Below, in pieces: positions 19,201 through 27,041 of a stretch of 64,000 nt of DNA (positions are counted from its first letter, which is position 1; each line of letters starts with the position of its first letter). Below the pieces are notes generated by a model, which was given only the letters and a program-made list of their open reading frames with translations, ran no database searches and had not been told where the DNA came from. The position numbers and the translations under genes are program-made. This DNA comes from Acidobacteriota bacterium (GTDB taxonomy: Bacteria > Acidobacteriota > Aminicenantia > Aminicenantales > Saccharicenantaceae), in contig JAQULR010000003.1 of assembly GCA_028749205.1 (NCBI GenBank), positions 1 to 64,000 of the forward strand, given 5' to 3'.

Positions 19201-19893
19201 CTCAATAACAGGTAAACCGGTTTTATAAGTAATATCAATATGATGTCCATAAGAGTCTTCTATTTTTGTTACCAGTCTAACTTGCTCATTGCCAGTAGGA
19301 TAGGTAATAGTTCGCAGCGTCCCAAAAGTCCAGACTGTTCCATCCTTGAAGTATAGATAATAATTGGTTCCATCCTGCGTCAGCTTAAGAAATTCTCTGG
19401 TAATAAATGATCCCGAAAAGTCAAGACTTGGATAGGCAGTTTCCCACCGGCCATCAGGAAATTCAATTATTGGAGTCTGGTTAGGGATAAAATTGGCATT
19501 ATGAAGCCTTCCCATATGTAAAGACCAGCCCAGGCCAACCCAAGAATAAGGTTCCAGTTGTAAAGTTGCTGGATTTCCGGCAATGCGGTCCTTTACTGTT
19601 TTCGAATTATAAACACGCCAGATGTTTAAATCAAAACCATTTGGACCCGGAAGACGAATATCAAGAAAACGGAGCGTTAGGTTACCCGTAAATAAGTCAA
19701 TATTTTCTTCAGGCACAGCACCATGAAGTCCATGTTCAGAAATAATTCCAATTCGGTCGAATATCCCTGTAGAACCAGATTGAGCAAATAGATTATTACC
19801 GAAACTTATCAAAAGGAAAACAATTAAAAGGAAGGAAGGAAGGAAGGAAGGAAGGAAAAAGAAATTCTTTGAACTTAATGTTATCTTACACAT
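13300..19893 (-). CDS. Large exported RHS/YD-repeat protein with ASH/HYDIN-like repeats, LamG-like segment, RHS core and HELYGH C-terminal tip
   Basis: ORF track 13300..19944; likely start at 19893 (MCKITLSS..., GGGGG motif upstream). Many YD repeats (e.g. 'YSYDAVGRLLSIVYNSGRTQSYSYD'), RHS core, 'DPDGA' before the tip. Confidence 0.9.
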   Translation of the reverse strand: MCKITLSSKNFFFLPSFLPSFLLIVFLLISFGNNLFAQSGSTGIFDRIGIISEHGLHGAVPEENIDLFTGNLTLRFLDIRLPGPNGFDLNIWRVYNSKTVKDRIAGNPATLQLEPYSWVGLGWSLHMGRLHNANFIPNQTPIIEFPDGRWETAYPSLDFSGSFITREFLKLTQDGTNYYLYFKDGTVWTFGTLRTITYPTGNEQVRLVTKIEDSYGHHIDITYKTGLPVIEKITDSLGRVINFISEGTTIPRLTRIDVKNANGQTVSYYYSVGTFTGGYFKLLSFDPPELPASTFEYNSSLYELTKINTCYGGTIEYSYGDHNFYYYNTSYVSRVVTQKKIKFNAGETASIWTYSYPSYANGADGTVTVQGPQYTTSVSYSGMGSDIYNTGWKVGLIKQKTHSDGSYSETYTWTSKQISDSLWLVTSLNLGTIKAPLLGSVTRTLIGDCPSNETYEYNGDLIKYGLPSRINYYGNGSLRYYKLLNYYFEQNSVFANKYMLSYISRERTYSSSGSLLKENNFGYYATEGQYGALDWVKRKRTSSTELTWDYTYSENISTKTITITINPPGGNSGTETYTYKYGVLAKKEKPGYVEFDRTISQYDSSIMSETNQHGATYYFSYDDLGRITSVNLPSAFNDIAASWSTNSVAITQGNHTVVKYWDGIGRDLGYQEQGDGLTLYYKKTLDAEGRIFKESKGAASASDEYLYSYNAAGRITQIKDPLNNITTYTYAGTKTTIKDPLNKQTEITFTYLPGLISTLKDTSGATANYSYDAVGRLLSIVYNSGRTQSYSYDFLDNVVSETHPETGQITYTYNSENLLSQKSFGGVSINYEYNSSNQLKKISASDEAINYVYDSYGRINRVYSNKGWERNNIAYNPFGSVTGEVQAISGLSSKALQYEYDANSILKKVIYPDGKSVVYTNNGLNMPETAAFNGLNLVSQISYGVGKQPTAINISGNGTEYNASYNSIGQLVTASLVKAGIYLYKASYSYDAVGNIIGVSDTIPNLNVNFTYDELYRVKTAGYTPAGVGRVNSFEYNYDQYGNLTQVKENGAQVFIKSYNSKNQPTDLTFEARGNLISGSGYQYQWDNLNRLSSLSYGGEIKGRYFYNERGLRIKALPAMAEMNIKVGTNNIPDGGQIEFRIAPGSYIDKTFTIENVGDAILTLSGSPIVIITGPDANQFSVVQQPTASVAPGGTTNLIIRFTPTSPGTKNAVISIANNDYDENPYDLNLIGTNPVAEINLKLDGVDLPSGQMVEFTAPINGSLDKTFTIENLGDAQLSLTGTPAVTISGADASQFSVTQQPVSPINPGSSSSFVVRFSPTTSGNKNAMISIANNDSDENPYEIILSGIVSVGGPEIDIPQAQNGGNYNFGTVKGAAWVTFTINNLGSAPLLLTGNPLVELSGENADEFYIVQPSTSSIQPGASTTFIIRLYPAASGPKIAEISINNNDSDENPYVVNLVAFVILKEDPPPNIIITDPDGSGDIGANSITPIKWEGGLGVQNLNIEYSSDNGTTYRQISDRYLNTGEYRWRVPPVVTPSALVRITSAESQPFEPQMISFEANFKINKHDQSKAASYSEEQLKVNISLPDQKTNGMWSASVAFHQDINGEHLIKCNYLEEKTQNNNQSTNRWHHLKVLFDRVTNSANVFFDGEEIIRDVPMELKFPAKENPEIVLSTAPTSRSEVLVDDLVVKVWHPVFNLGREDTVETVFLPVWKERFENYLSDEELGYGGWLMSRLDEGKEESVSMLDVMESASGLKSLRLSSGQGASYSFSKTLAMPGRYPFDVSDESFGIRVKRVGRAEKEETERILKLRLGRFMKGEIEAASGSSVNKPVQSRVSSSNIEISKAGGTAVITNTGASILSVGSTGTYYIYSFDGKLLAEYNGLGECMRDYIYLGDRLVAEYQPQTGQIYYYTSDQVNSTRVVTNQNGVRVFAATYDPYGGIQKIWENSYSPAMKFSGKERDTESNLDYFGARYYGNYYYRWLSPDPVINRDAALTNPQLWNLYAFCHNNPVTYWDPDGAIVRTDEVGYGVIKATMGDEVLAKNISWDPKTGLIDVNRSIDTDNLNYLRLWYLVGSKQEVVVSVTDRVLYIDSRNEIKASIITPLGETGMQAVTIYPRHGREEAIHVHNKDYILCAVSSFLDQSKMAKALAHELYGHAYLYIRNKAFQHEPGTLGGWDPKGEVNTFIIRIEERKY
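15490..16530 (-). repeat. Three tandem ~100-aa ASH/HYDIN (choice-of-anchor D-like) repeats inside the RHS protein
   Basis: Repeated 'KTFTIENVGDAxLxLxGxPxVxIxGxDAxQFSVxQQP...FTPTSPGTKNAVISIANNDYDENPY'. Confidence 0.8.
19830..19857. repeat. (GGAA)7 tetranucleotide tract (TTCC on coding strand) within RHS signal-peptide region
   Basis: ggaaggaaggaaggaaggaaggaaggaa, encoding ...FLPSFLPSFL... Confidence 0.95.
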
Positions 19894-20075
19894 GGGTACC
19901 CCCTTTATTTTATTGATTATTGATAACTTATGCTTGGAATACACTTGCAGGAAAATTTAAAAATCACACAATTCTTAAATAAGCCAACCCCTTCTGGCAT
20001 CTGACTCCATCCAAGTTAATATTTAATTTTAAGCTATCAAAGTAATCATCTTCTTGTCAAGACCAATTTGCCTCT

Positions 20076-20927
20076 TCAGCCAAAAGTGTGGTAAATAAGA
20101 AGGGGGATAATGGTAATTGGGATGAAGGATAAGAGGACTTTCTTGATATAGACTTCAACGTTTCTGTAGCCATAGCTCATTCTCTTGATTAACTTCATTT
20201 TGGTATGAGCTCCTTCGGTATAGGCATTAGTAGTTTTATGGTTGAAGTAGTTGAGGATATACTCCTGCCACCTTCGCAGCATCCGGCCCCAATCATTCAT
20301 AGCCACATCATCTGAAGCTTCTTGACACCTGATCAGGCTGACTAGAAGCTCTCTGGCTTTCTCTTTCGATTCAGCCCAGTAGATCCTTCGCAGCTGTTCT
20401 TTTGCCCAATACCACTCCCGTAGAGATGGATAGAGTCTCAGATAATGGTCGAGCCACTGTCGCTGTTTATCACTTAATCTCTCCTCTGCTTTCAAGAAGA
20501 GATGTTTGGGAATCGGCTTTCGAGTAGCTTCCTGTTCTATCCGTCTGGCTTCATCCACTCGTCGGTTGGCATCATGAACTACGTGAAAACGGTCTATGAT
20601 TATATCGGCCTCGGGTAGTTGCTCTTCTGTCACTGTAATAAAGGCTGGCTTAATATCCACACAGACCTCCTCTATTTTCCTCTTAACGGAGCCTGGAATC
20701 TGACTTAAAAACCGGCGCAGAGTCTCCTGACGATCATCAGGCAAAACTGCTAACACCTTCCTTCTCTTCAGATTGGTTACGGTAATCACTAAATCCCGGC
20801 CACGAAAACTATGTTCGTCTATCCCCAGCCTTACCTTCCTATCCCTCTGCTCCTCTTCCCACCTGGGTAAAACCTCTGCCTTCTTCAACACCCGACGGCT
20901 TACTTTATCGCTTATCCCATAGTGTAG
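20076..20927 (-). pseudogene. ISL3 transposase, C-terminal (DDE) part
   Basis: 'RLGIDEHSFRGRDLVITVTNLKRRKVLAVLPDDR', 'ADIIIDRFHVVHDANRRVDEARR', 'TTNAYTEGAHTKMKLIKRMSYGYRN'; ORF track 20076..21077 reads into the inserted IS3. Confidence 0.85.
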
Positions 20928-21031
20928 TGAACCCCGAAAAGCAAGACACTTTTTCTCGCTTTGAGAGATAGAGTTCTTTTCAAAAGAATAATCCATCTGG
21001 TTTGGCTTACAGGCTGTGGCTTTAACCCGGT

Positions 21032-21880
21032 TCATATTTGAGCTCCCTCCGATGCAGCTTCCTGTGATTGAACCCACTGCTGAGCAAACTCTTCCGGACT
21101 TAGATACCCCAGAGCTGAGTGGACATAGAGCCGGTTATAGTCTTTACCTATCCAGACACCGATTCTGGCCTCGGCTTCCTCAAAGGAGCTAAACTCATTT
21201 AACCACAGCAGCTCTTCTTTGATGGTTCGGATAACCCGTTCGGTCTCAGCATTACCCCGTGGATTGTCATAAGAACATAAAATCTGATTAATACCCAACC
21301 CGGCTGTCTCTATCATAAAGGCCACCGAGGTTGGCTGTGACCCATTGTCTGAGATAAGACTTAGCCCCTGGCCTCTTACTCCAAAGGGAAACTTCTTACC
21401 CAGTGCCCTGTCCAGCGCTTCTTTCCATTCAGAGGTCTTAGCCCGGAGCGATAGCTTCCAGCCTACCAGCTCTTTGGTATACCAGTCCAGCACCACAATG
21501 AGATAACACCAGCCTGAAGAGCCTAAAAGAAACTTCGTCATGTCTATGCCCCAGTACTGGTTAGGCCGGGCTGCCTTCGGTTTCCCCCTCTGAGCGCTAC
21601 GCAGTGCCTTATGCCTCACCTGTTCTACCACCAGGCCATTCTCCCTCATCAACCTGTAGATCCGCTTGCGATTAACCGAAAGACCCTCCCGATGATTCAG
21701 CCAGGCTGTCATCCGCCTGTATCCCCAGAAGGGATGAGTTAGTCTAAGCTCTTTGAGCTTCTCCACCAAAACCTCATCCCTATCCGAGGCTTGTCTTTGG
21801 TTCTCCTTCCGATACTGCCCGCTCCGGCTTATCCCGAGAGCCTCACAAGCTGATTTCAGGCTCATCCCTTCCTCCATCAT
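21032..21880 (-). CDS. IS3-family transposase OrfB (rve integrase core)
   Basis: 'YWGIDMTKFLLGSSGWCYLIVVLDWYTKELVGWKLS', 'SDNGSQPTS', 'GNAETERVIRTIKEE'. Confidence 0.92.
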   Translation of the reverse strand: MMEEGMSLKSACEALGISRSGQYRKENQRQASDRDEVLVEKLKELRLTHPFWGYRRMTAWLNHREGLSVNRKRIYRLMRENGLVVEQVRHKALRSAQRGKPKAARPNQYWGIDMTKFLLGSSGWCYLIVVLDWYTKELVGWKLSLRAKTSEWKEALDRALGKKFPFGVRGQGLSLISDNGSQPTSVAFMIETAGLGINQILCSYDNPRGNAETERVIRTIKEELLWLNEFSSFEEAEARIGVWIGKDYNRLYVHSALGYLSPEEFAQQWVQSQEAASEGAQI

Positions 21881-21885
21881 CAGCT

Positions 21886-22179
21886 TTACTGCTTCCCCGA
21901 GATTAACTCTTGAGTTTTTTTTAAGGCCTCAATCGCAATCGTCTGGCGTCCAATGATTTTTTCCAGCTTCTCTATCTGAGCTTGCAATGCCTTCTCGTCC
22001 TCACCGCCCCCATTGCTTAATCCCTTCTGACCTGCCTCTAAAAACCTGTCACGCCACCGATAATACAATGCCTGGCTTATCTGATGCTCCCGGCAGATCT
22101 CAGCTACCGACTTCTGACCCCTTAATCCCTCCAGCACAATGGCCATCTTCTCCTCTGAACTCCATTTCCTTAGCTTCAT
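21886..22179 (-). CDS. IS3-family transposase OrfA (HTH)
   Basis: 'MKLRKWSSEEKMAIVLEGLRGQKSVAEICREHQISQALYYRWRDRFLEAG'. Confidence 0.92.
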   Translation of the reverse strand: MKLRKWSSEEKMAIVLEGLRGQKSVAEICREHQISQALYYRWRDRFLEAGQKGLSNGGGEDEKALQAQIEKLEKIIGRQTIAIEALKKTQELISGKQ

Positions 22180-22243
22180 CCTGACACCTCCTTAATCAGT
22201 ATAAACTCTATCTCTTTGAGGTGTCCACCTTCTCAGGGGGTCA

Positions 22244-22623
22244 GTATAATAGTGTTCCTCAACCCGATGAAAACTGTTGTCCCTTATCAGTCTCAACACT
22301 TCAACCTCCGCCTCAGAGCTACTCCGCGACCACTTCCTGACCAGTGGCCACTCCTCCGTAAACACCTTCCTACACTGCTTGCATCGCCACCGCCTCTTCC
22401 TCCCTACTAAATATACCCTGAACTCCCCTATAAGCCGGTGCCAAACCTTCCGCTCCTTCCCATACTGGTGTATTAGCCTCGTCCTCTTCCCACAATAAGG
22501 ACAACTACCTGTCTTCCTCCATAACTCTACCTTGACTAATATCTCCCTCCCTTTAACCTCAACTCCCCTTACCCTATACCCTTGTAATTCAAATAAATTA
22601 ACTATAAAATTTTGAATGGTCAT
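22244..22623 (-). pseudogene. ISL3 transposase N-terminal part (zinc ribbon + HTH)
   Basis: 'CPYCGKRTRLIHQYGKERKVWHRLIGEFRVYLVGRKRRWRCKQCRKVFTEE'; reading runs into IS3 sequence in ORF 22192..22623. Confidence 0.85.
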
Positions 22624-22851
22624 TGTGGTAGGTTAACTCCTTTCCTAACTTATTTTGTTTCAAGGAGTTCCTACCACATTTCCCTATATTTTGCACCACA
22701 CTTTTGGCTGAACAGCCGACCAATTTTTTGGAAAATATAAAATTTGCTTCAGACGAAAGATAGAGCGGGAATCTCCTATTTTGGGCGTTCTTCAAAACAC
22801 ATAGGTCACTAATGAGGATTTAAACCTATTAATCCAATTAGATAGACAGCC

Positions 22852-23508
22852 TTATTTTTTTATGGATTTTTTATAGAGAAGTTCGATGACCAGATTAGCC
22901 TGCATATTAGCCACAATGCCCACCCGCGGCGCCATGGGGCTCACCTTCTCGTCGGGCTCGCTTTCCTCGTCCCCGCAGAGATAAAGTCTTCCCAGCCTTC
23001 TGGTCCTCAGTTTATTATTTTTTCCAAAACCTGAAATCCCCGAGGCCGCGACAATTGGCCGGTCAGGAAAAAGGCTCAGCCAGGTATTGATTAACATGCT
23101 CTTCTCACTGGCCAGGTCGAAGGCCTCTACCATCACCTCTGCCTCTGAAAAAACCTTCTTAAGATTTTTGGCGGTGATTCTTACTGGATGAACTTCATAC
23201 TGAGAAAAAGGATTTATTCTTTTAAGGTTCTCAAGCAAGGCTTTTACTTTCAGCTGCCCGATCTGATCCAGAAAATAATACTGACGATTAAGATTAGAAG
23301 GATAGACTCTGTCCAGATCGGCAATGATGAGCTTACCCACTCCTGCCCTGGCTAAAGAAACGGCCGCATTCGAACCGAGACCGCCAGCTCCGGCTATCCC
23401 AACTACCGATTTCCTTAGCACTGATAGAAGTTCCGGATCGTGTCTCGAGAAAAACTCACTTTCAAGCTTTTTAAGCTTTCTCAAATCAAGTTCTTTCTGG
23501 TTTTTCAT
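22852..23508 (-). CDS. ThiF/MoeB/HesA family E1-like adenylyltransferase
   Basis: 'GIAGAGGLGSNAAVSLARAGVGKLIIADLDRVYPSNLNRQYYF'. Confidence 0.88.
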   Translation of the reverse strand: MKNQKELDLRKLKKLESEFFSRHDPELLSVLRKSVVGIAGAGGLGSNAAVSLARAGVGKLIIADLDRVYPSNLNRQYYFLDQIGQLKVKALLENLKRINPFSQYEVHPVRITAKNLKKVFSEAEVMVEAFDLASEKSMLINTWLSLFPDRPIVAASGISGFGKNNKLRTRRLGRLYLCGDEESEPDEKVSPMAPRVGIVANMQANLVIELLYKKSIKK

Positions 23509-24163
23509 CTTTCTCGCCCGTTTTAAGCTTAATTTCCACTTTCTGAGGATTTTCGGGCAGACCTTTGAGCGCCCGGAGCAGGCCCTTTATCGTCTCAGTC
23601 AGCATACTCTGAACAAACGGATTTAGGGGCACTCTCCGCCCATCAACTTTAAGTTCAGCCAGTGGTTCAAGCGGTTCGAGGACATTCAATAGGAAATCAG
23701 CCAGTTTTGAAGTCTCCTCAGCCTGGAAGACAGGATAGCCGGGCGAAACGGGAAATGACTCATCGGCTACGACCGCCAGCAAGTCTTCTGGCGCCATTTT
23801 TTCATCAAAGTCAGGCGCCTTTTGAAGCCTCCAGATTTTTTTAAAAGCACTTTCTTTTTGGCCGCCCTCAACCAGCAGAATATCTACCTCCGAGAATCGG
23901 TCGAGAGCCAGGCTCAGCAGAGTTTGACTGGCCTTCTTTTTTTCAATGGTAAAGATTTTTTCCGGCGTTAAAACCGTCGCCGCTTCTGCCCCGGCCGCCA
24001 TGAACTGCCAGGAATCCTTACCCTCTTTATCAAGCTCGACTTCCTCATTGGCTTTTTTTAACACGCCACATTTCAGCCCTCGCTGGTTTAATTCCTTAAT
24101 CAAAGCTATGATCAGCCTGGTCTTACCCGAGTCTGAATTGCCAACAATAGCGACTGCTTTCAT
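23486..24163 (-). CDS. mobB: Molybdopterin-guanine dinucleotide biosynthesis protein MobB-like
   Basis: 'MKAVAIVGNSDSGKTRLIIALIKELNQRGLKCGVLK', 'DILLVEGGQKE'. Confidence 0.8.
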   Translation of the reverse strand: MKAVAIVGNSDSGKTRLIIALIKELNQRGLKCGVLKKANEEVELDKEGKDSWQFMAAGAEAATVLTPEKIFTIEKKKASQTLLSLALDRFSEVDILLVEGGQKESAFKKIWRLQKAPDFDEKMAPEDLLAVVADESFPVSPGYPVFQAEETSKLADFLLNVLEPLEPLAELKVDGRRVPLNPFVQSMLTETIKGLLRALKGLPENPQKVEIKLKTGEKDEKPERT

Positions 24164-24185
24164 GGCTTTCTCCTTCGCCGCCCCC

Positions 24186-24734
24186 TCAGGTTTTATCCTT
24201 AAAATGGCTATGTGCAGACTGCTGACAGTCCGAGATTTTCTGACAAAGAATTTCTACCGCATGGCCGAGGGCCAACCAGACGGCTTCCAGATTCTCGAGC
24301 GCCCCGCGGATACTTCCCGGCAAATTGATAATGAGTGTTTGCTTTCTGACACCGCCGACCGCCCGGCTGAGCATAGCCATCGGAGTTTTTTTTAAGCTTT
24401 CGGCCCGCATGGCTTCAGCCAGGCCCGGAACTTCCTTTTCTATTACCTCAAGTGTCGCTTCCGGGGTTACATCTCGGGGTGAAAGACCGGTTCCACCGGT
24501 AGTTAAAATTATCTCTGGCGAGTTCTGACAGTCACACCATTCCATAAGTTTTTGTTTGATGGCTTCTTTCTCATCGGGTACAATCGCCATCGCCGTCACC
24601 TCACCGCCTCGCTGAGTCACAAAGTTTTTGAGTTCAGGTCCGGTCAGATCAGCCCTCTCTCCGCGTGCTGCGCGGTCAGAGACAGTCAGAATAGCCAAAA
24701 GCAAACCTCTATCCTCATTCACTCTGTCTAACAT
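24186..24734 (-). CDS. MogA/MoaB family molybdenum cofactor protein
   Basis: 'ILTVSDRAARGERADLTGPEL', 'ILTTGGTGLSPRDVTPEAT', 'LINLPGS'. Confidence 0.9.
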   Translation of the reverse strand: MLDRVNEDRGLLLAILTVSDRAARGERADLTGPELKNFVTQRGGEVTAMAIVPDEKEAIKQKLMEWCDCQNSPEIILTTGGTGLSPRDVTPEATLEVIEKEVPGLAEAMRAESLKKTPMAMLSRAVGGVRKQTLIINLPGSIRGALENLEAVWLALGHAVEILCQKISDCQQSAHSHFKDKT

Positions 24735-25236
24735 AGATTCTGTCTCCCGCTTTGATTTTACCGCCTTTTATAACTTTCACAAATATTCCTTCCTGAGGCA
24801 TAACACATTCCCCAACCTGCCTGAAAATGGCACATTTCGTATGGCAGGTCTTACCGATCTGGGTCACCTCCAGAACAATACCCGCCTCAGTTTCAAGCAC
24901 TGTCCCCACCGGAAGATGTGGCAGATCGAGGCCAGAAGTGGTGATGTTTTCAGCAAAATCACCAGGACCAACCTCAAGACCCATTTGTTTCATCTTGTCA
25001 ATGCTTTCCATGGCCAGAAGGCTCACCTGCCGGAGACCTGGTCCCGCATGAGCATCACCTTCCAGGCCCTGGTCTTCAATTAAAACACCTTCCTTTCCTG
25101 GCTTTTTGCGCACACTCTTTCGCCGGCTGATATTGACTGATACCACCAAGCCTGATGGCCTCTCTCTACCCTTCTCTGAATCTGGTGGGACTTCTTTTGT
25201 TTCATTATTCTGGCCAGATTCTCTATCTAAATCCAT
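24715..25236 (-). CDS. MOSC domain protein
   Basis: 'GVLIEDQGLEGDAHAGPGLRQVSLLAMESI', 'PGDFAENITTSGLDL...IGKTCHTKCAIF'. Confidence 0.85.
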   Translation of the reverse strand: MDLDRESGQNNETKEVPPDSEKGRERPSGLVVSVNISRRKSVRKKPGKEGVLIEDQGLEGDAHAGPGLRQVSLLAMESIDKMKQMGLEVGPGDFAENITTSGLDLPHLPVGTVLETEAGIVLEVTQIGKTCHTKCAIFRQVGECVMPQEGIFVKVIKGGKIKAGDRIYVRQSE

Positions 25237-25307
25237 ATTTGTCTCCTGATTTATTTGCTCAACCAGCCTTTTTCAGTCAGATCTCCTCTCGGCTGATTAT
25301 TTTTTCT

Positions 25308-25829
25308 TTACCATTGGAAATCGCCACTTTTCCCACCGCATTTGGTAATTAAATGGATCTCACCTATGACCATTCTTTTATCGAAGGCCTTACACATATC
25401 ATAGACAGTCAAGCAGGCAACAGCCACGGCGGTCAGAGCTTCCATTTCGACGCCGGTTCTATCTACAGCTCTCACCAAGCTTTTAACTTCAACCAGATTT
25501 CTGGCTGCCCGGGGATTAACTTCGACTTCAACTGAAGTAATTCTCAAAGGATGACAGAGAGGAATTAATTCGGAGGTCTTTTTGGCTGCCTGAATGCCGG
25601 CCAGACGGGCAGCAGTCAAGACGTCACCTTTAGGTAGTCTATTTTCGGTGATTAACCCCATAACCTCAGCCGAAACCTTAACTTCACCTCTGGCTTCAGC
25701 CTGGCGAAGCGTTTCTGGTTTTTCGGCCACCTCCACCATCTTAATTATTCCGGCCTTATCTAAACTTTTATTTTCTATCTGCCCTTCTTTTTTCCTGCTC
25801 ATTTTTTTCTCCTGATTCTCTTTTTTCAT
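25308..25829 (-). CDS. moaC: Cyclic pyranopterin monophosphate synthase MoaC
   Basis: 'AGIQAAKKTSELIPLCHPLRITSVEVEV', 'GVEMEALTAVAVACLTVYDMCKAFDK'. Confidence 0.95.
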   Translation of the reverse strand: MKKENQEKKMSRKKEGQIENKSLDKAGIIKMVEVAEKPETLRQAEARGEVKVSAEVMGLITENRLPKGDVLTAARLAGIQAAKKTSELIPLCHPLRITSVEVEVNPRAARNLVEVKSLVRAVDRTGVEMEALTAVAVACLTVYDMCKAFDKRMVIGEIHLITKCGGKSGDFQW

Positions 25830-25898
25830 CTGAGTTTATGAACTACATTATTAAAACAGTCGTTTTAAAAGTTTATCACCTTGACTGAAATTTGCCAC

Positions 25899-26882
25899 TT
25901 ACCCTCCGACATTTCTTAATCCCTTACCATTCATCTGGCCATCGGCTTCTCGCCAGCTAGCGGGCTTTTCCCCCAGGGCCTTCTTCAGAAGAGCTATAAT
26001 TTCCTCATCACCAATCCCGCGCCTTAGCACCTCTTTTATATCATAAGACCTGGTAGAAAAGAGGCAGGTTCGAAGCTGTCCATCAGCAGTCAGCCTCAAC
26101 CGGTTGCAGGCTCCGCAAAAATGATGGCTGTAAGGAGCAATAAAACCAAAACTCCCTTTCATGCCAGGCAACTGGTAGTAATGGGCAGCCGGGCCCGAGC
26201 CCTCGACAAAAACCGGCTCAAGTTCAGTTTCTTCGATCAACCTATTATCCTTAAGTTTCTTAAAGATCTCTGTAGCTGAAACAAATAGACCTTTAACCGG
26301 TGAAAACTCCATGAGTTCAATAAACCTGAGATGAACAGGCAACTTAAAGGCTAAATTAATAAATCGACTCAGGCTCTCCCGGTCATCATTAAAATCTTTA
26401 AGAATAACGGTATTGACCTTGACCGGATTAAAACCTGCCTCGATGGTCCTCTGCAAACCGCTTAAAACCTGGCTCAAGCCATCATAGCCGGTAATCTTCT
26501 GATATTTATGGCGGTCAAGGGTATCAAGAGAAATGTTTATCCGCCGCAACCCGGCTTCTTTTAACTCGCCAATGTATCTTTCAAGAAGAATTCCATTGGT
26601 GGTAAGAGAAACGTCCTTGACACCAGGAAGAGAATTTATCTGGCTGATAAACCAGGCGACACCTTTTCTGACCAGCGGTTCACCACCGGTCAGGCGAAAA
26701 CGGTCAACTCCCAGTTTCAAGGCCAGCCTGGCTAAGTGTAAGAATTCCTCATAGGTTAAGATTTCGCTGTGGTCTATAAAACTAAAATCACTTACCCCAC
26801 GGCAATAGAAGCAGCGCAGATTGCATCTGTCTGTGATTGATACCCTCATATAATTAATACGGCGGTTAAATACATCCAGCAT
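25899..26882 (-). CDS. moaA: GTP 3',8-cyclase MoaA
   Basis: 'RVSITDRCNLRCFYCRG', 'RLTGGEPLVRKG', 'FCGACNRLRLTADGQLRTCLF', C-terminal GG. Confidence 0.95.
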   Translation of the reverse strand: MLDVFNRRINYMRVSITDRCNLRCFYCRGVSDFSFIDHSEILTYEEFLHLARLALKLGVDRFRLTGGEPLVRKGVAWFISQINSLPGVKDVSLTTNGILLERYIGELKEAGLRRINISLDTLDRHKYQKITGYDGLSQVLSGLQRTIEAGFNPVKVNTVILKDFNDDRESLSRFINLAFKLPVHLRFIELMEFSPVKGLFVSATEIFKKLKDNRLIEETELEPVFVEGSGPAAHYYQLPGMKGSFGFIAPYSHHFCGACNRLRLTADGQLRTCLFSTRSYDIKEVLRRGIGDEEIIALLKKALGEKPASWREADGQMNGKGLRNVGG

Positions 26883-27041
26883 TTTAGGACCTTACTAAAA
26901 CTCCCACGACCTGTCCAGTTTTATTAATAATACAAGTTTATATAAAAATCAGCTAAAGATTATTTCTGGCTTAATCTCAAACCAAAAAAACTATCTAAGG
27001 GCTTGCCCAAAAAATGTTTTTCTGTTTTTTTCATTGTCTCC

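Larger units (their letters stand above)
20928..22243 (-). mobile_element. IS3-family insertion sequence
   Basis: Imperfect inverted ends TGAACCCCGAAAAGCAAGACAC (20928) and TGACCCCCTGAGAAGGTGGACAC (minus from 22243); encodes OrfA/OrfB. Confidence 0.85.
20070..22717 (-). mobile_element. ISL3-family insertion sequence, interrupted by an IS3-family element
   Basis: Terminal inverted repeats GCCTCTTCAGCCAAAAGTGTGGT (20070) and GGCTGTTCAGCCAAAAGTGTGGT (minus strand from 22717); flanking direct repeat GACCAATTT at 20061-20069 and 22718-22726. Confidence 0.85.

Noticed and set aside
13300-19893. RHS protein as a type VI secretion effector
   Set aside because: It has a signal peptide and no VgrG, PAAR, Hcp or Eag-type chaperone gene is present in the window; a T6SS link is unsupported here.
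23946-24395. 149-aa plus ORF across mobB/moaB
   Set aside because: Antisense to two well-supported cofactor genes.
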